DNA of 64,000 nt from Anastrepha obliqua. Taxonomy: Eukaryota > Arthropoda > Insecta > Diptera > Tephritidae. Positions within the stretch are counted from its first letter, which is position 1. Each line of letters opens with the position of its first letter. Positions 32,675 to 43,300 of the stretch are shown here, piece after piece. The position numbers were made by a program, and so were the translations under genes. Location: NCBI RefSeq assembly GCF_027943255.1, contig NC_072893.1, positions 118,481,784 to 118,545,783 of the forward strand, given 5' to 3'. Below the pieces are notes generated by a model. That model saw only the letters and a program-made list of their open reading frames with translations. It did no database searches and was not told the origin of the DNA.

Positions 32675-34577
32675 TTGGGTTGGCAACTAAGCTAATACGG
32701 GTTTCACTCAAGGCTTTAGTTGAATTTTTAGGTTTGCAGACGTAGTAAAAATGTAAATACATTTTGTTATTTGATAGTTGGCAATTCAGCTGCCAATCAG
32801 TAAAACAAGTGTTTTGATCGGTTGCGTAGTTTTCATTTGGAGTTCGTTGAAAAATGGAAAATCAAGAGGAACATTTTCGTCTTATTTGATTTTTTTATTT
32901 CCGCAAAGGGAAATACGCATAAAAAGTTATGTGCTGTTTATGGTTTTATGGTGACGAAGCCTTAAAAGAACGGCAGTGTCAAAATTGGTTTGCCCAATTT
33001 CGTTCTGGTGATTTTTCACTCAAAGATGAAAAACGCTCTGGTCGTCCAGAGCAGGGCAGCTAAGGACAAGGTGCTGAGATGATTCCACCTCATCCTCCAT
33101 ACATCCAGCGCAAAAAGGACTCGAGGTGATTTCAAGTCTCACAGCATGCATTCCTCGCGCATTGTGTCCTGTGAGAGAACCCACGAGAATAGAGAGCTGA
33201 TATTTTGTCAGCCTCAGAAGCTCGCCCGAACGCTTCCGGTGAACACATGGCCAGAAGGATTTCGCGACCTTACACGTTTGTGTACTTGCCTAGCGCTCGC
33301 TGAGTTGGTGCGATGCCCATCTTTCCAAAAGCAGACCGCAGGTAGTCAGGGGGATCCCAATTCTCTCCCTTCCCGGGGAAATCACCTCGCATGTCCCTTG
33401 TCTGGCCAGCTCATCTGCCTCACAGTTTCCAGCAATGTCGCTGTGACCAGGAACCCAGATGAGGCTGATGCTAAAGAATTCGGACGCAGTCGAAAAGGTC
33501 AAGCATTCCTTGACCAATTCCGAATGCACCGTCATAGATCCGAGAGCCCTTATTGCCGCTCGGCTGTCGGAGTAAATATTTACTTTCTTGACCGTTAATA
33601 CGCATTTGAGCAGCCAATCAGCTGCCTCCTTGATTGCCGCTACCTCTGCCTGGAACACACTGCAGTGGTCCGGTAGCCTGAATTTGAGTCTGATGGGGAG
33701 CTCCTCGCAAAAGACTCCTCCGGCAACCTTTCCTTCCAACTTCGATCCATCCGTGAACAAGTTCACCAGGCCCTGCCTCGTCACAGTACAACATGCGAGA
33801 TTGCACAGAAGCTTCATGTATCACATTCAAGCATTGAAAATCACTTAAAACCACTTGGTAACTTGGCTATGTTAAAAAACTCGATACATGGGTGCCTCAT
33901 GAACTGAAAGAAACGCATTAACAGCCGCGATTTGCTAAAGAAACGTAATGAAAATGATCCATTTTTAAAACGACCGATAACTGGCGATGAAAAACGGGTT
34001 GTTTACAACAATATGAAGCGGAAAAGATCGTGGAGCAGGCCAGGTGAACCAACTCAAACAACATCAAAAGCTGATATTTCATCAAAATAAGGTTTTGTTA
34101 TCGGTTTGGTAGGATTACAAAGAAACTGCCTACCTTGAACTCTTACCACCCCAACCGAACGATTAATTCTGATGTCTACATTGAACAACTAACGAAAGGA
34201 AAACATGGCAGTTGAAGAAAAGCGGCCCGAATTGGCCACTCGGCAAACATTATTGGAGCTTGGTTGGGATGTTTTGCCACATCCACCATATAGTCCTAAC
34301 CTTGCACCATCTGAGTACTGTTTGTTTCGATCTTTACAAAACTCCTTGAATGGTAAAAATTTCAATAATAATGATGATGTCAAATCGTACCTGTTTCAGT
34401 TTTTTGCTAATAAAAACCAGTAGTTTCATGAATGTGGGATTATGATGCTGGGTGAAAAATGGCAAAAGGTAATTGATCAAATGGGCAGTACATTACAGAA
34501 TAAAGTTATTTAGTTCCATGAAAAAATTGTCTTTGATTTACTAAAAAAAATCCGCAATTACTTAGTTGCCAACGCAA
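32675..34577 (+). mobile_element. mariner with both ends, interrupted by a LINE
   Basis: Terminal repeats TTGGGTTGGCAACTAAG (32675) and CTTAGTTGCCAACGCAA (to 34577) sit inside TA dinucleotides. The start MENQEEHFR is at 32854, followed by a TGA. FYFRKGKYA, QCQNWFAQFRSGDFSLKDEK and RSGRP run up to 33048. A minus-strand LINE piece then occupies 33049-33814. The mariner resumes at VSHSSIENHLK, with KLDTWVPHELKE, INSDVYIEQL, a lost second-Asp block and HPPYSNLAPSEYCLF-type text. The third motif has Glu (PSEY) instead of Asp. Multiple stops. Ends and motifs recall the Hsmar2/irritans-like group. Confidence 0.88.
33049..33814 (-). mobile_element. LINE RNase H segment inside the mariner
   Basis: The minus-strand frame 33817-33290 encodes an RNase H domain, which degrades RNA in RNA-DNA hybrids during LINE copying. 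It shows LFTDGSKLEGKVAGGVFCEE (Asp), VFQAEVAAIKEA (Glu), IYSDSRAAIRAL (Asp) and WVPGHSDIAGNCEADELARQ (His and Asp), a complete active-site set. Downstream, in other frames, are TLTGHN-like SLTGHNARGMHAVRLEI and the zinc-binding CAGCMEDEVESSQHLVLSC. Both ends are cut inside the protein, with neither a poly-A nor a 3' untranslated region. Relatives lie at 45340-45700. Confidence 0.88.
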
Positions 34578-34629
34578 TATAAGTCATATCACAGTCTCGT
34601 TTTTTGCCAATAGTTCCTGCTCATGATTA

Positions 34630-35881
34630 CGAGATGTGTTCAAAAAGTATCGCGAATTTAGACTCTTCGCAGGTTACGTATATTCGAATTTCGATTTTTT
34701 TGTTGCGATATGTTGGTACTCATGTCTCTTACCCATGCCGACGAGTTCGGCCATTTTGAATGTTCAGTTAATTGTTGACAGCTGCTTTGCTTGCACGAGT
34801 TTCGATTCGTCTTTGATTTTTACCTATTCAAAAAGATAGATCAAAGAACCTATATCAAATTTTGTGTGAAAAACAAAATAAAGTGCGCGGATGCATTCCG
34901 AATGTTGACTGTGTTTATAGGTGGTACAAAATGTTTTCAGAAGTCCGAGAAGATGTGAACGACGAAAAGCGTGCCGGACGCCCGAGCATTTTAACTACAG
35001 ACGAAAAAATTGATGAAGTCGAATCACCGTTAGAGAAGTTGCTGAGGTCCTAGACATATCGATTGGCTCGTGCCATTAGATTTTTTTCAATGATTTGGGC
35101 ATGAGACGGGTCGCCGCAAAATTCGTAACAAAACTGCTGAATTTCGACCAAAAGCAGCATCGCATGAACGAACATTGCTAATGAGATGTTGGACTCTGTC
35201 CGCGACGACTCAAATTTGCTCTAGAGGATCATAACTGGTGGTGAATCGTGGGTTTATGGTTATGACGTGGAAACCAAAGCTCAATCATCTCAATGGAAGC
35301 TGCCGCACGAACCAAGACCGAAAAAAGCGCGCCAAGTTCGGTCGAATGTAAAAGTTTTGCTTACCGTTTTCTTCGCTTGCAGGGGCGTTGTGCATCATGA
35401 GTTCTTGCCATAGGGTAAAACGGTCAATAAGGAATATTACCTGCAAGTTATGCGCAATTTGCGCGAAGCAATCCGCCGCTAACGCCAGGATTTGCAGAAG
35501 AACAAAAATTGGCTCTTGCATCACGATAACGCCCTTGCTCACACAACGTTGCTTGTGCGCGGATTTTTGGCCAAAACAAAATACACTAATAATTCCACAG
35601 TCATCGTATTCCCCAGATCTGGCCCCCTGTGACCTTTTCTTATTCCCTAAACTGAAGACGAGACGCTACGCTATGATTGACGAGATAAAGACGGCATCGA
35701 AGGAGGAGCTGAACAAGATAAAAAAATGATTTTTTGAAGTGCTTCGAAGATTGGAAGGAACGTTGGCACAAGTGCATACTATCTCATGGGGATTACTTTG
35801 GAGGGGCAAAATAGATATTAATGAATAAATAAATAATTTTTGAAGAAACACAAAATTTGCGATACTTTTTAACACACCTCG
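34630..35881 (+). mobile_element. mariner with both ends, first Asp lost
   Basis: Terminal repeats CGAGATGTGTTCAAAAAGTA (34630) and its inverse TACTTTTTAACACACCTCG (to 35881) are flanked by TA. The coding remains read VYRWYKMFSEVREDVNDEKR (helix-turn-helix), AGRPSILTTDEKIDEV, NDLGMRRVAAKFV and ITTGGESWVYGYDVETK. In the last, the first catalytic Asp is Gly (codon 35240-35242, usual TGDES). LLHHDNALAHTT (second Asp) and YSPDLAPCDLFLFPKLK (third Asp) remain, then WKERWHKCILSHGDYF. Several stops and shifts. At about 1.25 kb the length is normal for mariner. Confidence 0.9.
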
Positions 35882-35884
35882 TAT

Positions 35885-37505
35885 ATCTAATTCTACAATT
35901 CGGCAAGTAGTCTAGGAAGGTAAAACCCCACGGCTAACTGAGGTAATTTTTTTGCTAATTCAATCAGCTAAGAGGATTCACAGCATTCACATAATCTAGC
36001 ACAAAATTATATTTGAAAATTTGGAAAGATTGCAGTGAAATTATGATAACTTGGCAACTCTATTCCAGTGGTAGTAGTTTGAGCAATTAAAGAACTTTAT
36101 TTCATACTCTGTCCCATAAAATTAAGACATTTTTTTAAATCAGGTTCTGTGTGGTGCGTTGTAAATATGTAACTGTGCAGATACTACTACATACACACTT
36201 ATGTACGCATGTGAATATGTATACAGGCTTACCTGAGGCTGCTGTTATTTTACGCCACAAAAGGCTTGACTTTTCAATTTCCGGATCAATCGGAGGCATA
36301 CGGAAAAATGTATTAATTTTTGGCACATGCATGTGGCTATGTGCGTATGTATTGGAAATGTTCTCGTATGTGTGTGTAAGTGCAAACAGACACACGAGAA
36401 TATTTCCAACATTTTCACACGCTTTTTCCATGGAAAGAGACTTGAAATGATGTGAGTGTGAATGGATACATTGGTGAATGATGATGAACTCTGATTGAAT
36501 CAAGTTTATTTCAAAATGATGCCACTTAGCGGTACACACACACACGCATGCTAGCATATCAGTGGCAGGCAAATTTTCACACAATCATGCACACCTATGT
36601 ATGCATGTGTCTCTCTATGTTTGCATGCATTTTTAAAGGTGGCTGTGTGTGAAACGTTGGGAAAAGTGTGTAACTTTTACAGCGCCGAGCAATAATTTTA
36701 TTTAGACTTTTGCGCTTACATTGCCCTATGTGCCCTATGGGCTCTGCTTACGTGCATTTGTGTAGTGTTAGCAGCGCCCAGACGGGGGCAACTGCCAGCG
36801 GAGTGAGTAAAATGCGCATCCTTCACTTGGAGTGGAATTCAAAGAATAGCCCAAAACACAATGGAGAAAAATCAGTTACACACAGCCTGCTCTAACAAGC
36901 CATTTCTCACGTAGCCGATTACCAGCATGCGCGCCTGCTGGTATGCAACAAAAAAATGTTAAATAACAATTCAGCTTTACTTGGCGCCTGTTTTTGTTGC
37001 TGTTGCTATTGTTGTCAGTTTGCCACTTGTTACCTTTGACATGTTACACAATTTAGACATGCAATGTCAAAATCATGCATACAAACTACACGCTCACTTA
37101 CATACACTCCCCCCACTACTCGCGCTGCCTCCGTCTACCAGTTTTTTAAATTCTTTTTTTTTGCTCTATGACGTCTTTTAGTCACTTTTATTGTGCTACT
37201 GCCATTTTTGCTTATCATTAGTTTAATTGGGCACGTGTGGCAGGCAGCGTTGCATGTGTGGCAGTTGTGAAGTTTGTGAATAACCGGCATTTGGAGCGTT
37301 GTTGCTGTCGTTTAATTGGATGTTGTACGTTTTGCGTGGCGGGTGGTTGGCAAGAGCGTGCAATTTTACTGCAATGTTGCTATTTTAGTATAAAAAATTA
37401 TAGCGGCGTTAAGAGTTAAATATTTTTTATATTTTTTTTTAACTGTTTGCCAAGTACTTTCTCTAGTTTCCATAAATATAGCGTAGGCATGAACCCAGCG
37501 ATGTG
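35885..37505. other. non-coding DNA with TG/CA microsatellites
   Basis: GTATGT and CACACA tracts (36530-36545, 36590-36620). The 100-150 codon frames (36135-36584, 36151-36450) overlap each other on opposite strands and follow the microsatellite composition. No gene supported. Confidence 0.5.
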
Positions 37506-37510
37506 CTTAA

Positions 37511-38173
37511 GGGGGGAGCCTGGTTTATGAGGTGTAAAAATTGCATCTCTTTGCAATTTTGTTTTTTAAGGAAAAAATTAATTTAGCACTGCAAAGTTTT
37601 TTCTATCTTTTAATGAACATTTAAAAAGTATAAAAAAATTTTGTACTGGTTAAAATAAGTTGAAAAAAATGTTTAACATAGAAATTAGTAGAGCGCTGCA
37701 ACACTGGAGTTTCCAACTGGCGTGCAAGATACAGCTCGTAATTATTATCTAAAGCAAAAAATTCAAATGGATTTCTAATTAACATGATTTTTTATTCTAG
37801 ATGAACTTAGAAAACTGAGAGAAATTCCAAAATTTCAACTTTTTGGAGGTTTAAAAAAAAAATGCCTTTCTATAAAAAAAAAAAATTCACTTCAACTTGG
37901 TATAAAAATCTTGAAAAATTTTTTTTAATCTATTTTGTAAGTTCAAATAGAAGAGAATTTAACACTGAAGGGAACAAGCTGTGATAAAGTTTGTACTATA
38001 GCTGCCCGGTCACAGCGTAACTACCTAACGCTCGCCTACCTTTGGCTTTGTATCTACGGAAATATTGAGAATTAGGCTCTGTAACTTTGTGTGAATATTC
38101 TGAAATATATTAGGAATCGCTTAAAACGAAAAAAAAAATTGATTTTTTTGACCTTATAAACCAGGCTCCCCCC
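37511..38173. mobile_element. MITE 3 with TTAA target duplication
   Basis: A 663-bp element starts GGGGGGAGCCTGGTTTATGA and ends with the inverse TATAAACCAGGCTCCCCCC. TTAA flanks each side (37507-37510 and 38174-38177). The interior is AT-rich and non-coding. Length, flank and G-rich start resemble MITE 1 at 24115, but the terminal sequences differ, so these are two families mobilised by the same kind of enzyme. Confidence 0.88.
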
Positions 38174-38662
38174 TTAATACCTTAAAATTTTCAAAATTAA
38201 AATAAATAGGTGCTCGTTTTAATTGTTTCATTTAAGCTGCGGCTTGAATTCACTGTAGGTTTTTTTGTTTACATTACGATGTGGACACTTTGTTATAATT
38301 TATATAAAAAAATGAAATAAAGTAAAATAAATTACTCTGTTTTTCCATTTCCGCAAAATATTATGAAATATAGAACACTTTACAAAAAAATCGTCTCTGT
38401 ATCAAATAAGGTGTGAGTGACTGTAGTATGAACCTGTTAAATAGTAATAGCTGCGCATGTCACAGAGAATGTGAAGATCCCGATAACCCAATCTTTGGCG
38501 ACGGAATTGTCGTTCCGCTACCCGAACATGACGAGGTGAGAATAGCGATAACGCGGCTAAAGAACAACAATGCCGCTGGCGCCGACGGACTGCCTGCTGA
38601 GCTATTTAAACATGGCGGCGGGGAGGTGGTAAGGTGCATGCATCAGCTCCTATGCAAAATAT

Positions 38663-41600
38663 TTTTTTTTTTTTATTGAAATGTTATAAATTTTTATTTA
38701 CATTCCATAAAGATTACACCTAGTATAAAACTAATAAGTAATTTTCATTTCACAATTTGAAGTGTAGCTTAAACAATATTGACAACTAAGTCTTGAGGTT
38801 TCTTTCTTTTTAATCTTCTTTTTACAGTTGTTTCATCGCTTAGTACGGAAGCTTCTGCGTTAATGTATTTTTTTACCTTTTCAGCATGCTTAACTGCACA
38901 GAGATTGGCTGTGTCTGAGACAGTTTTAAATTTAAATCCTTGCGCAGATCTTCATTACGCACGTACCAGGGAGCTTTAACGATTCCCCTGATTACTCTAT
39001 TTTGGAGATGCTGTATAATGTCGATGTTGGTCTTTGCAGTACATCCCCATAATTGAAGACCATAGGTCCACACCGGCTTTAGCACTTGGTTGTAAGTGAG
39101 GAGTTTATTTTGAGTTGATAGCTCAGAGTTTCTGCCAATTAGCCATTGGAGTTTTTGCGTCTTTAGATTCAGCTCAGCAGCTTTGATTTTCACGTGCTCT
39201 TTCCACTTGAGCTTTACATCTAAAGTCATGCCTAGATACTTTGCACTATTAGCATTTGGCACTATTGCTGACAAAATATGAACTGGTTTGTAGATAATTT
39301 TTTTATTAGTAAAATCCACGTGAACTGATTTGGTTTCATTTAGCTTTATGTTCCAATTTTCAGTCCATGTGACTACTTCGTCAATGGACTTCTGCAGTTT
39401 CTGGATGGATTCGTTTTCAGTTGCTTCAACAGCTAAGATGCATGTATCGTCAGCGAATGTAGCTACTTTCCACATTTTCGGTACTGGCAGGTCTGCGGTA
39501 TAGAGTAGGTACAGTACTGGGCCGAGTATGCTGCCTTGTGGTACTCCGGCCAATATTTGTTTTATTTCCGAATACGCCAGCTTTTGCTTTACTCTAAAGT
39601 ACCTATTTGTTATATGGGTAAGACTCCGTCAGAAAATATGAGATTTGCAAGTGGTCTTTCGATTTCTTTGAAACTTTGGGAAATATTAGTTCTAGGTAAG
39701 ATACATTCAAGCCTAAAAGGATTTTGAAAAATTTTCAAAATTGAGTCATCTACGCCATGTTGAATATCGGGACCGTGTTTTTTCAAAAATCAATATTTCT
39801 TGAACCGGTGGATGGATTTCAATGCAATTTACAGACAATATAGAAACAAATAAGTAGTTTAAATTAGTATTATGTAAAAAAAAAATTTCGAAATTTTGAC
39901 CAAAAAAAAGTCAAAAAATTTTTTTGAATCAATTTTTAGTTGATTTGGCCACTTTTTTAGATTTTCTGTTATACACGTAACGATTCCTTATGATTTAACC
40001 TTTATTTTGAAAAAAAAAATTTTATGGTGTCTATAATAGTTCTCGAGATATTGCGATTTTAGTGGAAGCGCGCACGCACTTTCGCGTACGCACGCACGGT
40101 TCGCGCTGCGTTATGTGTTCCTGTATGAAGTGACTGGAGCAGACTGCTGCAGGTCTGTGCGCGTTTTTCTACTCCTGCGCTGCGTAACCGCGAAATTCAC
40201 GGTGTTCGCTTCCACTAAAATCGCAATATCTCGAGAACTATTATAGACACCATAAAATTTTTTTTTTCAAAATAAAGGTTAAATCATAAGGAATCGTTAC
40301 GTGTATAACAGAAAATCTAAAAAAGTGGCCAAATCAACTAAAAATTGATTCAAAAAAATTTTTTGACTTTTTTTTGGTCAAAATTTCGAAATTTTTTTTT
40401 TACATAATACTAATTTAAACTACTTATTTGTTTCTATATTGTCTGTAAATTGCATTGAAATCCATCCACCGGTTCAAGAAATATTGATTTTTGAAAAAAC
40501 ACGGTCCCGATATTCAACATGGCGTAGATGACTCAATTTTGAAAATTTTTCAAAATCCTTTTAGGCTTGAATGTATCTTACCTAGAACTAATATTTCCCA
40601 AAGTTTCAAAGAAATCGAAAGACCACTTGCAAATCTCATATTTTCTGACGGAGTCTTACCCATATACGATTCCAAAATGTCAGTGAACTGCAACGGAAGA
40701 AGGGCTTTTAATTTACAAAGTAGTCCTTCGTGTCATACTTTATCAAATGCCTGGGCAACGTCAAGGAATATTGCTGAGCAGACTTTATTACTCTCTAGCG
40801 CGTCTTCTATTGTATGTGTTATCCTGTGTATTTGTTCGACGGTAGAGTGTTTTTCCCGGAAGCTAAACTGATGTGAGGGTATGATGTTTCTACATGCAAT
40901 TATAGATTTTAAGCGTTTGGAGAACAGCTTTTCGAATAGTTTACCCATTACTGGAAGCAGAGCGATTGGCCGGTAAGATGACACTTCATTCGGATTTTTG
41001 CCTGGTTTAGGTATCATTACTATTTCGGATACTTTCTATTGGAATGGTATATATTTCCAATCTAGGCATGCATTCATTATAAAAGTCAATTTAATTAGCA
41101 CCTTAGTTGATATATTTCTCAAAACTTCGGCGGTTATTAAGTCGAACCCTGGACTCTTCCTTAATTTTAAATTGAAAATTTCGGTAGCAACTTCATCTAT
41201 ACTGAAATGCTTTATTTTAACGAACTCTTGTACAGTTGATGGCGGAGTGAAATTTATTATTTTTCGGTGCGGTTGAAAGATTTTCTGCAGGTGGTTGGCA
41301 AATACCTATGGTACGTCAGCTTTTTCTGCATCGCTTTTAGCCCAAATGTGAATACCATTTTGCTGTTTTATTGGCGGATTATGTTGAATTGGTCGCTTGA
41401 CACACGTCATCGCTTTCTAAAGCGAGAAAGTTTTTCAGAGTGTTTTTTCTGATATTGTTTTTATGCTCCTGTATTTTTTCTCTGAGCAATTTTGTTAATC
41501 TGTTTAGTTCAGTTTTCTTGGAGGGCACCCTTGTTGATTGCCACTTTTTTCTTACTTTTCTTTTTTCTCCTAATATTTCTAATATTTCTTGTAGATATCT

Positions 41601-42047
41601 TTTGTTGGTTATTTCGTGTTTGTTTACTTGCTGGTGTGCTTATCCAAGCTGCTTTCTGAATATGTGTTGTAAGTTTTATTGTTTCGTCTTCAATATCTTC
41701 TTCGTTGGTAATTGTGTCGGTATTTTCCATATACGTATATACTTGAAAAAATCCCATTCGGTCATTTTATTTGAGAGTACGGAACTTCGCTCGTTAAATT
41801 TTGATTTGCCATTAATATACATAAAAATAGGTGAATGGTCTGAGTTCAGGTCTACGTCGTCTTCTACTTGGATGATATGGTTTGGTATTGGTTTGACTAC
41901 AAAGAAATCTATAACATCGGGGATTTTGTTAGGGTCTGAAGGCCAGTAGGTCGGACTTCCGGTTGAGATAATTTGGCAGCCAAGTTGTTTTGCCGCTTTC
42001 CATAGTTCACGACCTTTAGTTGTTGTTAGCCGAGAACCCCAGCTTAC
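38663..42047 (-). mobile_element. jockey-like LINE, 5'-truncated, with poly-A tail
   Basis: Minus strand: the copy starts inside the endonuclease domain (SWGSRLTTTKGRELWKAAKQ, GSPTYWPSDPNKIPDVIDFF, LNSDHSPIF with the catalytic Asp and His). A basic linker follows, then RT: GKNPNEVSSYRPIALLPVMG, LDVAQAFDKVWH, GVPQGSILGPVLYLLYTADL, FADDTCIL (39446-39457), LKPVWTYGLQLWGCTAKTN and VKAPWY. The end near 38810 reads RRLKRKKPQDLVV. About a dozen T on the plus strand (38663-38674) is the poly-A tail. An 11-bp target duplication flanks it. A foldback element sits at 39617-40660 within the RT; without it the frame reads DILESYITNRYFRVKQ. Stops at a few sites, including Trp to stop near 41034. Confidence 0.92.
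39617..40660. mobile_element. foldback element with 454-bp inverted arms
   Basis: The two arms, 39617-40070 and 40207-40660, look essentially identical and inverted by eye. They start GGGTAAGACTCCGTCAG and end with its inverse. A GC-richer 136-bp loop (40071-40206, with CGCACGCAC repeats) separates them. ATAT flanks both ends, and removing the element with one ATAT restores the interrupted LINE frame, so the target duplication is 4 bp. No coding capacity: the arms are AT-rich with TTTTTTTGAATCAATTTTTA-like tracts. The superfamily is not clear; Sola-type transposons also duplicate 4 bp. Confidence 0.92.
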
Positions 42048-42482
42048 ATGCAAAATATGGTCGGATGAAAGCATGCCTGTCGATTGGAATTTAAGTGTGC
42101 TCTACCCAATCCATAGGAAGGGCGATCCTGCAATCTGTGCCAATTATCGCGGGATTAGTCTTCTAAATATCGCCTATAAGGTTCTAGCGAGCGTATTGTG
42201 GGAAAGGCTGAAGCCCACCGTCAACCAACTGATTGGACCTTATCAGTGTGGCTTCAGACCTGGAAAGTTTACCATCGACCAAATATTCACAATATGCCAA
42301 ATCTTCGAAAAGACCCATGAAAGGAGAATCGACACACACCATCGTTGCGTCGACTTTAAAGCTGCATTCGACAGTACGAAAAGGAGCTATCTGTATGCCG
42401 CGATGTCTGAATTTGGTATCCCTACAAAACTTTTATGTTTCTTTTTTAATTTCCTTTTCCTTTTATTTTTTTTCTCGTTTTC

Positions 42483-43300
42483 TTTTTTCTTTACCTTTAC
42501 CTTTACCTTTACCTTTACCTTTACCTTTACCTTTACCTTTACCTTTACCTTTACCTTTACCTTTACCTTTACCTTTACCTTTACCTTTACCTTTACCTTT
42601 ACCTTTACCTTTACCTTTACCTTTACCTTTACCTTTCAATTTACCTTTACCTTTACCTTTACCTTTACCTTTACCTTTACCTTTACCTTTACCTTTACCT
42701 TTACCTTTACCTTTACCTTTACCTTTACCTTTACCTTTACCTTTACCTTTACCTTTACCTTTACCTTTACCTTTACCTTTACCTTTACCTTTACCTTTAC
42801 CTTTACCTTTACCTTTACCTTTACCTTTACCTTTACCTTTACCTTTACCTTTACCTTTACCTTTACCTTTACCTTTACCTTTACCTTTACCTTTACCTTT
42901 ACCTTTACCTTTACCTTTACCTTTACCTTTACCTTTACCTTTACCTTTACCTTTACCTTTACCTTTACCTTTACCTTTACCTTTACCTTTACCTTTACCT
43001 TTACCTTTACCTTTACCTTTACCTTTACCTTTACCTTTACCTTTACCTTTACCTTTACCTTTACCTTTACCTTTACCTTTACCTTTACCTTTACCTTTAC
43101 CTTTACCTTTACCTTTACCTTTACCTTTACCTTTACCTTTACCTTTACCTTTACCTTTACCTTTACCTTTACCTTTACCTTTACCTTTACCTTTACCTTT
43201 ACCTTTACCTTTACCTTTACCTTTACCTTTACCTTTACCTTTACCTTTACCTTTACCTTTACCTTTACCTTTATCTTTACCTTTACCTTTACCTTCACCC
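42483..43300. repeat. CCTTTA hexanucleotide array, about 818 bp
   Basis: About 136 units of a six-base repeat (CCTTTA), almost pure. One variant lies at 42634-42642 (CAATTT in place of a unit) and a few changed units after 43268. A T-rich lead-in (TTTCCTTTTCC, 42440-42482) may be the seed. Frames stay open for 220-428 codons on both strands as Thr-Phe, Leu-Pro, Lys-Gly and Lys-Val repeats. These are not genes. Assembly length may be collapsed or expanded. Confidence 0.97.

Larger units (their letters stand above)
38405..42440 (+). mobile_element. RTE-like LINE split by a jockey-like LINE
   Basis: The 5' part (38413-38662) reads IFGDGIVVPLPEHDEVRIAI, TRLKNNNAAGADGLPAELFK and VVRCMHQLLCKI. The 3' part (42048-42440) resumes in sense with CKIWSDESMPVDWNLSVLYP, then [38 protein letters not shown] and VDFKAAFDS, ending at FGIPTKLL. 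The break is marked by an 11-bp target duplication ATGCAAAATAT (38652-38662 and 42048-42058). Without the 3.4-kb insert the RT frame runs on. This is the same family as 21083-22545, which supplies the expected sequence. The rest of the RT is missing because the copy runs straight into a CCTTTA array. Confidence 0.9.

Noticed and set aside
36135..36584. 149-codon minus-strand frame with many His and Cys
   Set aside because: Built from TGTG/CACA microsatellite. An overlapping plus-strand frame of 99 codons is equally open.
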